A stretch of DNA of 64,000 nt from NCBI GenBank assembly GCA_016165875.1, contig JABBOT010000015.1:3765928-3829927 (forward strand). The letters run 5' to 3'. The translations under genes were made by a program, and so were the position numbers. This document shows positions 25,301-40,300 of this stretch, piece after piece; the first letter of the stretch is position 1; every line of letters begins with the position of its first letter. Source of the stretch: Acanthopleura granulata (Eukaryota > Mollusca > Polyplacophora > Chitonida > Chitonidae). The notes under the pieces were generated by a model that was not told where the DNA came from, did no database searches, and was given only the letters and a program-made list of their open reading frames with translations.

Positions 25301-28300
25301 TGTCTATAAAAAATATAACCGAATATTCCATGTCATTTTTCCAATTTTAAAATCATGCCGACATTCACACTGCGTGTGTAGGAAACCGTGTTTAGCGTTC
25401 TTTTATTAAAACCCAGTTTAATATGAATAATACGGTTTCAGAGCTTCGCGCAGTCTACCTATATCAATGCAAATATCAACAGGATTATTAAAATTTAATT
25501 TTAACATGAGATGAAATGCTCCATGGTAAGGTCAATGTAAGTTTGTAAGCCTTTCATCCCTTCATTCTGGTGTGATGTTAGAGTAAGATTCTCTTATATC
25601 CAAATACTGGGCTACTAATCTGAACTGGCCAAATGAGTCTGCACTTGCCCTTTAGGTGCGTTAGTTTGTGAGAGCCCCTCCCCCACTAACTTGCCTGAGC
25701 TTGCGTGAACCTGCAAGACTTCAGAGGGCTAATAAGCCCTCTGAAGCAAAGTCTGTTGACACGGTGAGAGCTGACTCGGCAAATTTCACAGATTTCTCAA
25801 ACTGCTCTATTTCCAAACCACAAAACGGCCTTAACATGATACTTTCTATGGCAGTTTTTCTTTCTGGCTCGTGGGTTGTACTTTTAAAAATGGGACTGCG
25901 ATGAAACTTGTGACCATTGACGATTTTTTCTTGTTGCTCTACGAGATGCTTTTTCTTAGGACAGTTCACACAAAAAGTGCAAACTACACTTTTCAGTCCT
26001 CAATTCTTTAAGGATGTTTTAGATCCCTTATTCCACTGGTTATAAAAAAATACAACAAATGCAACAAGCAAATGGAAAGCATGAGCACAAAATACAATGT
26101 ACATGTAGTTGACAAAACCAATACTGGTAACTACGCAAAGACTTAAGCGAGTCAAAATTTTGTTTTTTGAGTCATCCGGAACAAGCAGAATCTGAAAATG
26201 GACTTTTGGGGGGGGGGGGGGGAATTTTAAAGTACAGTATTTACACTAGTGATGGACTAGTACCAATGAGAGGGTGCCAATGAAGGTAGATGGAAACTGC
26301 AGGCTCTGCATGGAAATTTCCACTGCTGGGGGCTGTTTCTCAAAGCAGTCGTAATGTTAGGCCGGTCACAAGTACGAAGGCGGCGTATGCCGTAGTATGG
26401 GTTGTCGTAATGATTAAGCCGGCGTAACGTTGCGATCCCTTTAAGAGACAGCTTACGAAAGTAAAATACAGTCTGCGAACATACAATTACACGTAAGACA
26501 ACGAATGTAATGTGAGAAATGATCCGTTCTCCAAATGTCGGCAGAAAAATTCTTTTTCATAAAACTACAAGCTGTAATATGACATCAAAGAACATGACGA
26601 TTAATGAATTTAAACAAAAAACAGCCACTTGCTCTTCAAGTAAAGAAAAACAAAAGGACAATGTAAATCTCTTTGGTGACGGTTAAAAAGAGTAAGCCAG
26701 CAAATGTGATTGGATTACCCTTGCCAGACTGTCTCTCATTTCCATACTGTATTTGTAATTCTGCATGGCGATGTCACCATACATGCACTGATTAAGAATA
26801 TAGCCTGGAGACACCATATGTCACCTGGTGAAACCATGTGTGGTGCAATGACACCACACCTCTCCTGCTGACACCACATGTAGATTGGTGACACAACGTG
26901 TGGCCTGCTGACACCACATGTTACCTGGTGACAACCCATGGGACCTGTTGACGCCACATGGCCTATTGACACCACGTGGCCTGTTGACACCACATGTAGA
27001 TTGGTGATACCACATGTAGATTGGTGACACTACAGGTGACCTGTTGACACCACGTGTGGCCTGTTGATACCACCTGGCCTGTTGGCACCACACGTGGCCT
27101 TGTGACACCACATGTAGATTGGTGACACAACATGCGGCCTGCTGACACCACATGTAGATTGGTGACACAACGTGTAGATTGGTGACACAACATGTAGATT
27201 GATGACACAACATGTAGATTGGTGACACAACGTGTGGCCTGCTGACACCACATGTTGCCTGGTGACAACCCATGGGACCTGTTGACGCCACATGGCCTAT
27301 TGACACCACGTGGCCTGTTGACACCACATGTAGATTGGTGATACCACATGTAGATTGGTGACACTACAGGTGACCTGTTGACACCACGTGTGGCCTGTTG
27401 ATACCACCTGGCCTGTTGGCACCACACGTGGCCTTGTGACACCACATGTGGCCTGGTGACACTACAGGTGACCTGTTGACACCACATGTCGCCTGTTGAT
27501 ACCACGTGGCCTGTTGACACCACATGTGGCCTGGTGACACTACAGATGGATCAACCACAATACATGTAGACCAACAGCAGCACATGTCTATCACATAACA
27601 TTATAATTTCCTAACATGGAAAACTGGTAACCACATAAGGACATTTCCACTTGAAGTAAACTTTGCATGAGGCTTTCTACGTAACAAGCAATCAAAAATT
27701 AACAGAATTAAAGGCCTGTTTAGCTACAGTGGCTCACCATCTTTCAACATACATCAACATACTTAACAAAAGCCAAAAAAACAATACAAGAAAAACAACA
27801 ACAGAAGATAAGAAGTTCTATGTCAAAGAAATATGCAGAAGTCAATATGGAATTGTTCATCTGGTGTCTTTGCCAAGCCTCTCCCTTGGCTCCTCCTCGA
27901 TTTGCCCCTTCCCTATCTCCTCCCCCTTATTATCTGATTGAGAGCCCTCACTAACTGTAACTACCTCAGTGTCTTTGCCAAGCCCCTCCCTTGGCTCCTC
28001 CTCGATTTGCCCCTTCCCTATCTCCTCCCCCTTATTATCTGATTGAGAGCCCTCACTAACTGTAACTACCTCAGTGTAGGCGGAGCCTCTGGTGGACGTG
28101 TCAACTAGAATGTCAGAGGTGGGCGTGTAGGACTCCCCGGTGGACCACGGGGTGTACGCCTTCCCCTCTCGGCTGGGCCGGCTTTCCTCAGAGCCTGGAA
28201 ACAGTCAGCAAAAGGAGGAGGGACTGGACTGAATGGATAATTGACAGATCATGTGCCTCAAATCAACATCACAAGTTATTACTTCAAAACCTAGTGTGTT

Positions 28301-31300
28301 AAGGATATTCCATCAAATGCCTTCACTCTAAGTTTCTTACAGGAGAAGAAAACATAAAAATGAGGTCAAAATTAGATTAAAAAACGTCAAAACTTATTTG
28401 CAATTATGGTTTTTAATATTTTGGGGGCCTTTTTCAGGAGAAAGGGGTACTTGAAAATATTTTTGTATGGTGCGTATTTGGGACCAACTTTTGGTATTTA
28501 TTGTTGTTGCATAAGAATGCTCTAAACAAGGAGGTGATGAGTGTCTAATAAATTTATTTGAATGTAAATTTGTTGTTTATATACAAACATATGCATTTAA
28601 CCTAAATTATGATGATATTTATGAACATCTTAAAAATACAAGTATTTTTCCAAATCTAGGTTGAACACATTTGTTAGGAACAAATTCTCGTGCAAAAATA
28701 TTCATTAAACCTGTGTTACATTCTCACTTATCACATTGTTACACAAAGACTATAAATCCCAAAAGGTGGTCCTAAATAACCACCATCCAAAAATTATTTT
28801 CAAGTGTCTTTTTCTCCTAAAAAAAAAAGTCTCAAAAAATAGTAAACACCACATTTCAAAATAACTCTTCAAACTCTTTCACATGAACTTTATGTCATTT
28901 TTGTGTTTTCTCCACCCTTAAATTTTACGATGAGTAGGCCTCTCTTGTTGGTAAATACAGGCTTAGTGTTCTGAATCTCTGGGACACTACTTCATATGTT
29001 CATCGTGTTGAGAGTGACTGTCACGGATATACGAACGTTCGCAATCAAAGAGCAACTGCTATACATATTTGATTATAGGCACCATGATATATACTGGTAC
29101 ACGTTTTGGACACTGATTTTATTCATCTGCCTTAAACATTCACTGCGTCTTTTTGTCATCACGGAAATCTGTTGACTGCTTCTCTCTGCACGTATGCATC
29201 CTAAATTTTATATATTTTCTTAGTTCTTCGGTGATTTGTGTTATTTGTCGTTTCTGGACATTGGTCTTGCGATCACTGGCCCAAAACGCATATTTTATTT
29301 GATGCCTGGTATACGAATACCGGTATCGATGTCTAGGTCCATGATCAAGAACTGTGCACCTTCAACCATTCAATCTTGAACGTCTTTAACATACATGCAC
29401 AATAGATTACCCATGTTACTACAACGAGGCTGCTTAATTTTATAATCGCTTTATGCCACATACAGTGAACAACACTACTTCAGCTACATTTTGGCGACCA
29501 CGGCAAAGAAGCTCTCTTCTTATAATTTATTTATTTAATTAAAGTGACTGGTGTTTCACGTCATACTGAAGTGAAACGGCGGCCAGCATTATGGAGAGAG
29601 GAAACTGAGCACAATCCGTGGAAGCCCACGAACATCCGCAGGCTGCTGGCAGACTTTCCCGTGTATGCCTGGAGAGGAAGTCAGCGTGAACTGGGCTTGA
29701 ACTCACAGCAGATGGTGAGAGGCACCTGGGTCATTGCACTGAACTAGTGTGCTAACCCACTTGGCCCCAGAGAGGGCCCACACCCATCTTTTTACAAGGA
29801 TTAAGGGCAAATAGCCCCAGGAGAAAACCACACCACTTACTCAGACTAAGTGTGGACAGGGACCTGGAGGCATTGTAAGTATCAGTGACGGACTTGGCCA
29901 GTTCATGGGAAGACGGTGGCCGTCTCTCGAGTGAGGGCAGCGTGATCCCCGAGTCGGACATTGGCACAGGCTTCAGCCTGTACACCCCCGAGGAACTGAC
30001 GCCCTGGGAGACGGGGGAGGGGACAGGTGGTGGCCCCACACCGCGGCGCTCCACCGGGGTGGAGACAGGAACAGGGGCACGGTTCAGGTGGACCAGGATT
30101 TTTTTTCTGCGGTGATGTAGGTCGTCCAAACTCTCACGGCCAGACTGCAAGAAGACACATTTATCCGTTTACTGGACTGTTTTTCACTTTCTGCACAATG
30201 GCAGTCAGATATGTATGTCCTTAAACTGGTTGCCATGATATACTCTATTTCCCCCTGAAGTTCAGCATCCTCCACCTGCCGCTTTACTGACAGATTCATC
30301 CATGTTGTAGAACCACTTCAGAGTTTGTTTTTTTTTTGTGATGTCCGGTTTTCTTCTTATCAGGAAAATGTTGGCAGCAAATGCATCATTCCAAGGCCTT
30401 TAAGTTCTTTTGAAAGTACTTTAGGTGAAACACATGGAGTCAAAAATTCTTGAGTATTGAATACAATTACTAAATGCAAGGATTACGAAAAAAACACCTG
30501 GACTAAACTTAAGAACATTCTATTACGCTTAAAGCTAAGAGTGTAAAAATGCACTTTCAGATACACATAAAGGCTTTAAAATGATATTTTAGATGCCAAT
30601 TTATTAGTTTTTCTGAGACTATTATATATTAATTATGCTGCCAAAAAAATCTCTAAAAGTTCCCTATAAAGTGGATGAATCAAGCAGAACCAAGCACAAT
30701 CAGTCACTTGAAAAATGTCAACCTTTAGGTCAAATTCAGCGATTTAAAGATTTGCCCCAAAAGGTGCATATTTAGTGGCGAATAAATGTCAGAAAATACT
30801 TTGGTACAGAAAGTTACATTATTTTTCCTGTAAGATTGTATCCTACCAAACAAACATCCAAACCCTTTGTAAGATCAACAGAACTCTCAGAATCATGCAC
30901 ACCGAGCACCTTTGACAGTGATGCGTGAAACTTTGTATATCATTTACCACATCTGCTCTTGCCAGAGTTTGAAAATCTTTCCCAACAAAACTGAACTTGG
31001 CTCTCACTTGTCTAATGTACAAGATTACATCATCACAATTGAAATGTTCACATAAGGCCACAGCATGATTCTGTAAAATCTCCTGACGTATTTAGCATTG
31101 TTTCCAAGGCCTTACCTGTTCTGGGTGTGTAATATGAGGTGTGGGGGCATATCTGGGAGGCAGGCTGTGTGGGTACTGGGTTTCGGGGCCCATGTAGAAG
31201 GGCATGCTGGGGGGCCAGTTCTCGTAAGGATTCTGGCTGGGGTAGCAAGGTTCGTAGACACCCATGTAGTGTGGGGCATTGTACGGGTTGTGGCTGGGCG

Positions 31301-34300
31301 GTGGGGTATGGTAGCCCACTGCCCCGGGGTACTGCCCGGGCACGTCCGTGGTAAAGCTGGCGGGAAACGTTGACACTCCATGCTGGGGATAGTAGACCCC
31401 TGAAACGTACATCCGCATGGAATTAATAAATCTGGCATATCAGATGTGGTTACTGTGAATGACTGATTGATTTGTTCATTGGTGTTTCATGCTGCACTCA
31501 AGAAATTTTAACTTATAACATGTCAGTCTGGTTTATGGGAGGAGAAGCTCCCAGGGAAAGCAACAGGCCTTCACCACGGACCTGACAATCCGCTACATTT
31601 ATACTCCGATCCACAACAGCCAGAGCTTGATTCAAACATTTGACCTCCTTGGTCAATTGCCCTACAACTGTAACCAACCAGCACTTAAAAACCACAGAAT
31701 CCCCTAAAATCTGTTTAGCTATCACAGCCTTGTGCATGGTACCAGACATGGGTTACACTCTCATGTTTCACAGCCTTGAGCATGGTACCAGACATGGGTT
31801 ACACTCTCATGTTTCACAGCCTTGAGCATGGTACCAGACATGGGTTACACTCTCATGTTTCACAGCCTTAAGCATGGTACCAGACATGGGTTACACTCTC
31901 ATGTTTCACAGCCTTGAGCATGGTACCAGACATGGGTTACACTCTCATGTTTCACAGTTTTGAGCATGGTACCAGACATGGGTTACACTCTCATGTTTCA
32001 CAGCCTTGAGCATGGTACCAGACATGGTTACACTTTCATGTTTCACAGCCTTGTGCATGGTACCAGACATGGGTTACACTTTCATGTTTCACAGCCTTGT
32101 GCATGGTACCAGACATGGGTTACACTCTCATGAATTTGCAAACAGCAAATCCATGTTACAGATTCTGGTAAAAAGCAAATCACAACAATAAAGGCCTGAA
32201 CCTACCTTCTGCCATGTAGGGATGGTGATTATAAGGGGACACGCTGGGCACAGTCTGTGTCTGTAAGTTAGCAGGAACATAGTCCTCCCTCGGAGGCCCC
32301 GTGGGATTATGGTAGGGCATTCCCCCCGTGTACATGGGAGGCCCCACCCTTGAGCTCATCATGGAGGGAGGGGCGATCATTGGCGGCAGGGGCGAGGCCG
32401 TGGACACTACACTCTGAGTCAGGACTGTCTCCACAGGGCTGCAGACAAGAGAACAACTGACAACAAGGTATATATCTGATCAGCACAGAAAAGAAAGCCA
32501 GTTATCGGCTCAATACGGTAAACAGTTGATCTGCACAGTACAGAAAGCAGGTTATCTGCTCAATATGGTAAACAGTTGATCAGCACAGTACAGAAAGCAG
32601 GTTATCTGCTCAATACGGTAAACAGTTGATCGGCACAGTACAGAAAGCAGGTTATTGGCTCAATATGGTAAACAGTTGATCAGCACAGTACAGAAAGCAG
32701 GTTATTGGCTCAGTATTGTATACATCTGATCAGCACAGTACAGAAAAAGTTGATCAGCACAGTACAGAAAGCAGGTTATCTGCTCAATACGGTAAACAGT
32801 TGATCAGCACAGTACAGAAAGCCCATTATTGGCTCAATACGGTAAACAGTCGATCAGCATAGTACAGAAAGCAGGTTATCGGTTCACTACAGAAAACAGT
32901 TGATCATCACAGTTTACCGTAAGCAGATTATTGGCTCACTATGATAAACAGTTGATGAACAGCTGGGGGTTATCCCCATCCACAGGCCGCTGGATGACAT
33001 CCATACAAAACACGCGTGCTAGTTATTCATCAGGAAAACATTCGACTTTGGCCAATGTTTGCCAGAACTGAACCTCTTAGTATTACTCTCTCAAGGGTTG
33101 AGTGTCAGTGGGTTAACACTTCAATTTAACACATGCCTGATAATCAAATGTCATTCATGTTTCCACCAAATTACACTGAAGGCACTGGCGAGTAGGCCTT
33201 CATAAACTTTTTGTTTGTGTGTGTTCTATAGCATATATGATCAACAGAGTATGGCCATTTTCTTCAAACTGTCTATTGCATAATACTGTTCCACCTTATT
33301 TCTGAGTGTGCGGCATATTTGGCCCTGCATCTATATGTACCTGATATACACTCACTGTGTTCCTCATATTTATACAATTCTTCATTTCCATGATATTTTA
33401 ATACCAAACGCACTTCATTCACTGTATTCATCATATCGACACTATATTATCTGAACTCACCCACTGTCAACCTCTCCGTCTATGGTTAGATCCGTACTCT
33501 CACTCCTTGCTGTCCCGACGCCCTTGACAGACTTCGTCAGGTTTGGGCTAGGGGTGGGGTCGCTACGCTCTCCCCCCTCTGAGGTCGACACCTGGCTGGG
33601 CAGAGCAGGGGGAATCAGCAGCCCAGGTTTAACACCACTACTCTTCTTGTTACGACCTCTCGCCCTGATGCGCGCACAAAGGAAACTTCCATCAGTAATT
33701 GTTTCATATTTAGCCAAAAGGACCTAAAATTTCTACCATGACTCAGTCGCCCTTTTTCTTTCGATTCTGAGAGTTTTATTGATGTGTTTTTGAGGTTTGT
33801 ATGGATAGAAAGATGACATGCCATCGGAACACATTTCAGCACAATACTTCACGACAAAAATTTGCCTCAAAAAATGTAAATATCTCGTGAGGTTCTATGT
33901 CATTTACAGTATTTAACGTGTTACTTTGATTCAAAAAGAAACTATGGTTTGAAAGAGTTTATGATGAATAACACTGTTTGACCCCTACAACTCAGGAGTC
34001 ACCGAAAACAAAATGTGAATATATACTGCACTTAGTGTGACATGATAATATACAAATTACCACATGGTTCTGAGTGGAACGTCGTGATTTGTCAGCTCAA
34101 CGCAGTTTGATGTGCAAGAATGCATACTGAATTGAACATCAACTATCAAAAGCTCTGTTCCACTCCGCTGCAAGCCATATCTGTTTTACAGGGGCGCTAC
34201 GTAATATTTTTTATGGTAGTCTAAAATAAGTTTCACAAATTTAAGGTAAATATGGCATTCTAACCAGTTTTCGGTTTTGCAAATTGCAATTATGCACACC

Positions 34301-37300
34301 TACGGTGTCCTGTATGGCAACCTATAAGTTTCCTTTGTGTACCGAAAATGTACTTTCAGAGACTCAGACAGGATATTAAAATGTTCTCCAACCTGAATGA
34401 AAGGATTAAATTGATATTTTTTTTTAATTTGGAAGGAAGGAAAGAATGAATGATTGAGGGTTAATGAAATGTCGTCAGTTTCTCCGCCATACAGTGGCTG
34501 TTTCGACCAGGAAGTCATTTTAATGCAGCGAGCTTCAGTCGCATGTGGGTACAAATAACCAGTGCATTCTGCGTCACAATTTTAATCTCATAACATTACA
34601 TCCGTCTCTACGTCAGCCTGTCGTAAGTGCTTATCCTCATAACCTGACTCCAACCTGACAAGAACTGGAATGTTTAACCACATTCTGTCTTAAGTTTCCT
34701 GGTCAAACTCAATCTCCTTTCTACCATGTCTTGAGAAACTACGACTGACAGTAAAATTTCCAGGACGAAGAATTTCCCTCCAATTCTCTGCCTAACTGTT
34801 GCACAACATAAGCTTTTCCCTGATATTTGCATTTTTCCAGCAATTTTCTAACAGTAGGTGACCATCATCAAGCCAGAAATCTCTAACCACACAGACTCGT
34901 ATCTCGTCAATGTATATTTATTATCTTAGCAAGAAACGAGGCCAGTGTAGTATGGGACTTTTGGTGGGGCAAGGGAAACTAGTACTAGTTCATCAGCTGT
35001 ATTCACTACATGTACACTAACATGTACACCTGCCATATGAACAAATAAAATAAGCAACGTAGAAATACCACCACGCCGCCAGCAGTGATTCTCCTCTTGG
35101 TTTTCTTTAACACTGTTAAGAATTTATGGTCAACGATTTTGTTTTTGTCGTAACGGATAACAGGTTGCCTGAGTTCAGTTTTGTGATTCAACCTATATTG
35201 AGGAAACTGACTCAAATATTAACACTTTGAACATGTACACTGCCTAACCTAAACCCATTTCAATAAGACTAAACACATTCAACTGAACCCAATCACATCC
35301 CGATGTACCATTTAAATGCGTTCTTCCTAAACACATTCAACTGAACCCAATCACATCCCAATGTACCATTTAAATGCGTTCTTCCTAAACACATTCAACT
35401 GAACCCAATCACATCCCAATGTACCATTTAAATGCGTTCTTCCTAAACACATTCAACTGAACCCAATCACATCCCAATGTACCATTTAAACGCGTTCTTC
35501 CTAAACACATTCAACTGAACCCAACCACATCCCAATGTACCATTTAAACCCACTCTTCCTAAACACATGCAACTGAACCCAACCACATCCCAATGTACCA
35601 TATAAACGCGTTCTTCCTAAACACATTCAACTGAACCCAACCACATCCCAATGTACCATTTAAACGCGCTCTTCCTAAACACATTCAACTGAACCCAACC
35701 ACATCCCAATGTACCATTTAAACCCACTCTTCCTAAACACATTCAACTGAACCCAACCACATCCCAATGTACCATTTAAACGCGTTCTTCCTAAACACAT
35801 TCAACTGAACCCAACCACATCCCAATGTACTATTTAAATGCGTTCCTACAAACTCTAACCACCTTGTCTATTCATTCATCTCTCCTATCACTTCATGCAT
35901 CATTTAAACACAATCCAGTTACCGTTCCAACTCCTCCTGTGAGTGGGCAAATGTACAGTTAGCTCCCCTAGGGCAGGAGTTCTTCTGGGCGAAGTCACGG
36001 CACAGGCTGGTTTTATACTTGGTGCTGTGGAGTGCTGGCAGTTCTGGCTTCTTCTGACTATGGAAGTGGAGGAAGTCTACAAGGCCCTGTACCACTGTCC
36101 TCACCGCCTTCAGCACCGCCTCCAGGTTCTCCCAGGTGGGAGGCGGCGCATCTGCAGGTGGGAGAGACAAAAACAGTACAGTAGACAAAAGTGTGACACA
36201 GAAAAACCTCCCTCAAGGTTTGCAGGTGAATTTTGTACAAAAACAAAGGCATTACCAAAGGTATTATATTATAAGGAGAAACAATAGTAAAGCTGGCAAT
36301 GGTGTGATACAACTGTACTTTCAGGTTTTTCCCTGCTGGGAGCGTGGGTATCTGTTGGTGGGTAGATTAAAACAAAAGACAAGGCATCTGAAAAAACCAA
36401 TGATCTGGAAGTATGATCTGAGAGAGTACAGGGTAATACTAACCAGTGCAAATTACTCGCTAATACCACTGTTTGGTACAAAGATACAAATGTGCATCCC
36501 AAAACAAAGATTACGTTTTTCAGGGAAATGCAGAAACACCCTGCGAAGCAGCAGTTCCAGGTGGGGGCATATACCTGGGGAGGCATCACCTACCTGAGCA
36601 GGGTGTACATACCAGCCTGGTGACAGGTCACCACGTACCTAGGGAGGGGTCACATACCTGGAGAGGAGAGGAGAAGTTCCTGGTCTGGGGCCACCACATA
36701 CCTGGGGAGGGGTCAGATACCTAGGGGGGAGTTGTGTCTGGGGAGGGGTCACACACCTGGGGCGAGGGGTCTCATACATGGGAGGAGTCAAGTGTCTGCA
36801 GAGTCACGTACCTGGGAAAGGGTCACAAAATTGGGGGGAGGGGCATCACATACCTGGGGATGGGTCAACATTGGCCAGCAGCTCAAGGTGGGGGCATAGA
36901 CGAGCCAGGTTACCCACGTCACCAGTCCTCTGTAGGGCAATGACAAGCTCGTTAACGCTCTGAGCAAACGACTGAGGAGTCTGCAACTAAAACAGGCAAC
37001 ACCTTGTTGTGACTGATAATATAGAAAGTAACAATAATATAGTAACCAACTGATATTTTATCACTCCTGGTATGATCACGTTACAATGATCCATACTGTT
37101 ATGAAAACAGTAGTCAGATTGTGACTGTGTCAGTTTTATCCTACTTCCCTATGGGAGAGCTGTGATACGTTTGTCAGGATACCTTGGCTGAATTCCTATA
37201 TTTTTCTTATTTTCCAAATCTCTCCCATGTAAAATTCATCAAGTTGAGGTGTCCCCTTTCCAATTATTCTCCTATTTTCTCTATCTCTCCCATGTTGTCA

Positions 37301-40300
37301 GAATAGAGCAGCTGAATTCCAATAATTTTCCTATTTTCCCTACCTCTTCCATGTTAAATTCATCAACATAGGGTGTCCCATTTTCAAATTTTCTCCTATT
37401 TTAACTATCTCTCACCAAAGACACTTAAAACAGGCCAACAGGCTAAATCTCAGTCCAGTACAGCCTTACCTTGTCAATAATAGACTGCATGTGCGACTTG
37501 TGGGCGGCATCACCATACAACAGTGAGGACCATTGCTCTGGTGCAATTCGTAACCCCGCCTCTGTCGCAATCTGAACCACCTGTGAGTCGTGCTCGCGCC
37601 GTAACGACTCGTACGTCCTGAAGTCTTCCTTTAGCTGCATTAACGAGGATTCTTCCTCTCGTTTTGTTACCTGGTCAAAAAAGAAAAAAAAAAACACAAA
37701 TTCATTGTTGTCAACAGTTTCTAGGACATCTGATAAAAATATTTTTCTTTGCTCTCAAATAAAAATCAAGAAAAATTTTTCTCCACACTGACTTTTACTG
37801 TTTTAATTTTGTTGTTTGTGATTTACACTGCAGCATACCCTTTCATATTTGAAGGGTAAGGAAGAGATTGGCTCCACTTTTTGTTCAGCAGAGGTGTTTA
37901 CTCAGTCAGATGTTTTTATTATATTTAATTTTTTTTATAACAACTCCTAGCTCACATATACCTGGCAAACTTTTCCTACAACAAAATGTGTCCCTCTAAA
38001 TGGCATGATGGGGGAGCTGGCATAATTTTTTAATCCCTTTGGGTGGCATTAACACGATATATTTATTTATTTATTTCATTGCTGTTTACGCAATACTCAA
38101 AATATTTCACTCATACCCTGACAGTTACCACTGCAATATGATGACACGGGACACGGCCCAAGGGAAAACCATGACTATCTGCAGGATGCCGGCAGACCTT
38201 TCCACACACAGCCAGAGAGGAAGGCAGTGTGAGCTGGACTTGAACTCACAGTTACCGCATTGGTGAAAGGGTGCTAGTATGAAGTAGTATTTTGAGACCA
38301 AAGTCTATAATGTTACTACAGCACATGTAACCTCTTCCAGTCTTTAACATGATGCTATTACGAGGATATTGGAAGGAAATAATCAACATCAATAATATGG
38401 CATCAAATCCTAGTGCCGCACGCTTGCTGGGTTCCCTTACTGACAAAGGTGTCTCCTGACGGAGAACCAACCTTGAAGCAGGATGCCCTGTAGAGGAGTT
38501 GAACCACATGACCGATGGCGGTTTTCGAGGCTTGTGGGTATTGGCTCTCCAACCGCTGAACCACAAACAGCACGAGGACCTTCCGAGACAAAGGCGAGCC
38601 ATCCTCCAGAGCAAGGAGGATTAACTTGAGGACTTCTTCCTGCATGGCTGAAGAAAACAGAGAATGTGATAGGTTTGCGGATTAGCTGATAAACATGAGG
38701 TATTTCAAGATTCAACCATGACAGAAAACATATGGATGAGGAAAATTGGTGAAGACCTTAGGGAACAACCACCAAACCTCATCATGTGTATCTTGTTGGA
38801 TAAATTTTCAATCTTTTCTTTCAGCTTATTCTAGATCAACATTTTCCTGTATAGCAGTAAAAAATACTACAATTCAGTACTATAGACAAAAAAAAATACT
38901 TTCATTTACAACAAAATTGCAAACACAGAAAACAAAGAATTAAGATCTCCCGCTCCCCCTCATATCTCCCTGAAACAAAAAATCAGTTCACTGATTCTCA
39001 AATATTTCTATTCCAACTGAAACACACAATAAAATACATGATTGCAATTAACATCCAGAATTAAATTTACATGTAGCTTCAAATATAACTGTTTATTCCG
39101 TCCTCCTTAATTTTAACGTTGTTGTATAACTTTGGATGCCTGTTGCTATGATTACCTGGTCCCAGGAACTGGCATCCTCTCGCTCTAATGGCTGCCCAAA
39201 GATTGGTGGACAGCTGAGCAGGATTCTGGTGCTGAAGGATGAGTTCCGTGACAGAGCGCTCTCCCAGTGAGCGTGCTGCTCTCATGGCGCGCGAGCGACC
39301 TTCCTCCTCCACCAGCTGACAGTTGATCAAGGTCACAAGTTTTCGCTGCATCGGTCGACTCAGCAAGCTGTTCAGCTGGCCCATTCCTGCAAACAATGAC
39401 AAGTTTCAAGAGCTCCTCCAGCTTCAAGCACAATTTTTAAATTACTGTATTTCATCTAAAATTTAGCAAGTTTCAAGTAACATACTTTGTCTGATTATAC
39501 TTGATTTATCTACCTCATACTATAGGCCTACCTAGGACTTCTTTATAATTTCTCAGCCTAAAAAGTTAAGTGATGGCATCAAAAGTATCATTTAAGGCCT
39601 TTATGTGCTTCTGTAACTATGTTTTACCAACTGAACTTTAAGTGAAATGTAGCACGTGACGCAGCATTACAGAAGATAGCTGACTTAATGGTTCAAAAGA
39701 CTTACGATTTACAACATAAATCAACTTATCAACATTCTGATTCAATAACTGAGATATCTTCAAACACATAATCTCTTAGAGTTTCTCCCTGTGAGGTGTA
39801 CACCAGTTTGAGGTAAGGCTGAACACAACCAATTTATGGTCAACCCGATTACTGCTTAGGTGGATATGTTTATCTAAAATGTTTACATGTATTTATCTCA
39901 CTGGGGCTTCAAGCTACATGACAATGGTCAGGAAAATCTGAACTCAGTAACTTAGTCAGTGCACTAGCGTGGCGCATTGACCAAGGGAGCCTCTCACTAA
40001 AGCAATCGCTGTGAGTTCAAGTCCAGTTCATGTTGGCTCTGCCTAGTTTCCTCCCACCATAATGCTGGCTGCTGTGATACAAGGGAAATATTCTTGAGTA
40101 CAGCATAAAACATCGATCAAATGAATAAAGCAGCCGATGACTGGCATATGATCAACCTAGACAACACTGATGAAGACTGCTTCTAAGCCATCATCCAATC
40201 CTACCTGTAGCCAGACACTTGAGATGTGAAGCCAGATCTCCGATGCATCTTCTCGCCGAGTCGTAATACTTGAAGTTTTCTGATATACTGCTGATACTGA

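Larger units (their letters stand above)
22085..27860. other. Roquin intron 11, long and repeat-rich
   Basis: The interval between exons 11 and 12 shows no coding exon that could be supported. It contains the two minisatellites and SINE tail listed separately and a 15-G run at 26208-26222. Confidence 0.6.

Noticed and set aside
26736..27594. Long minus-strand frames up to 186 codons with [13 protein letters not shown] repeats
   Set aside because: They arise from a 20-21-bp minisatellite lacking stop triplets in several frames; no splice or family support.
31715..32130. 46-bp array as another donor-derived array (Roquin exon 8)
   Set aside because: Only short, patchy resemblance (GGTACC versus GGTAGG, CAAGGCT versus CAGGCCT); not enough to claim common origin.
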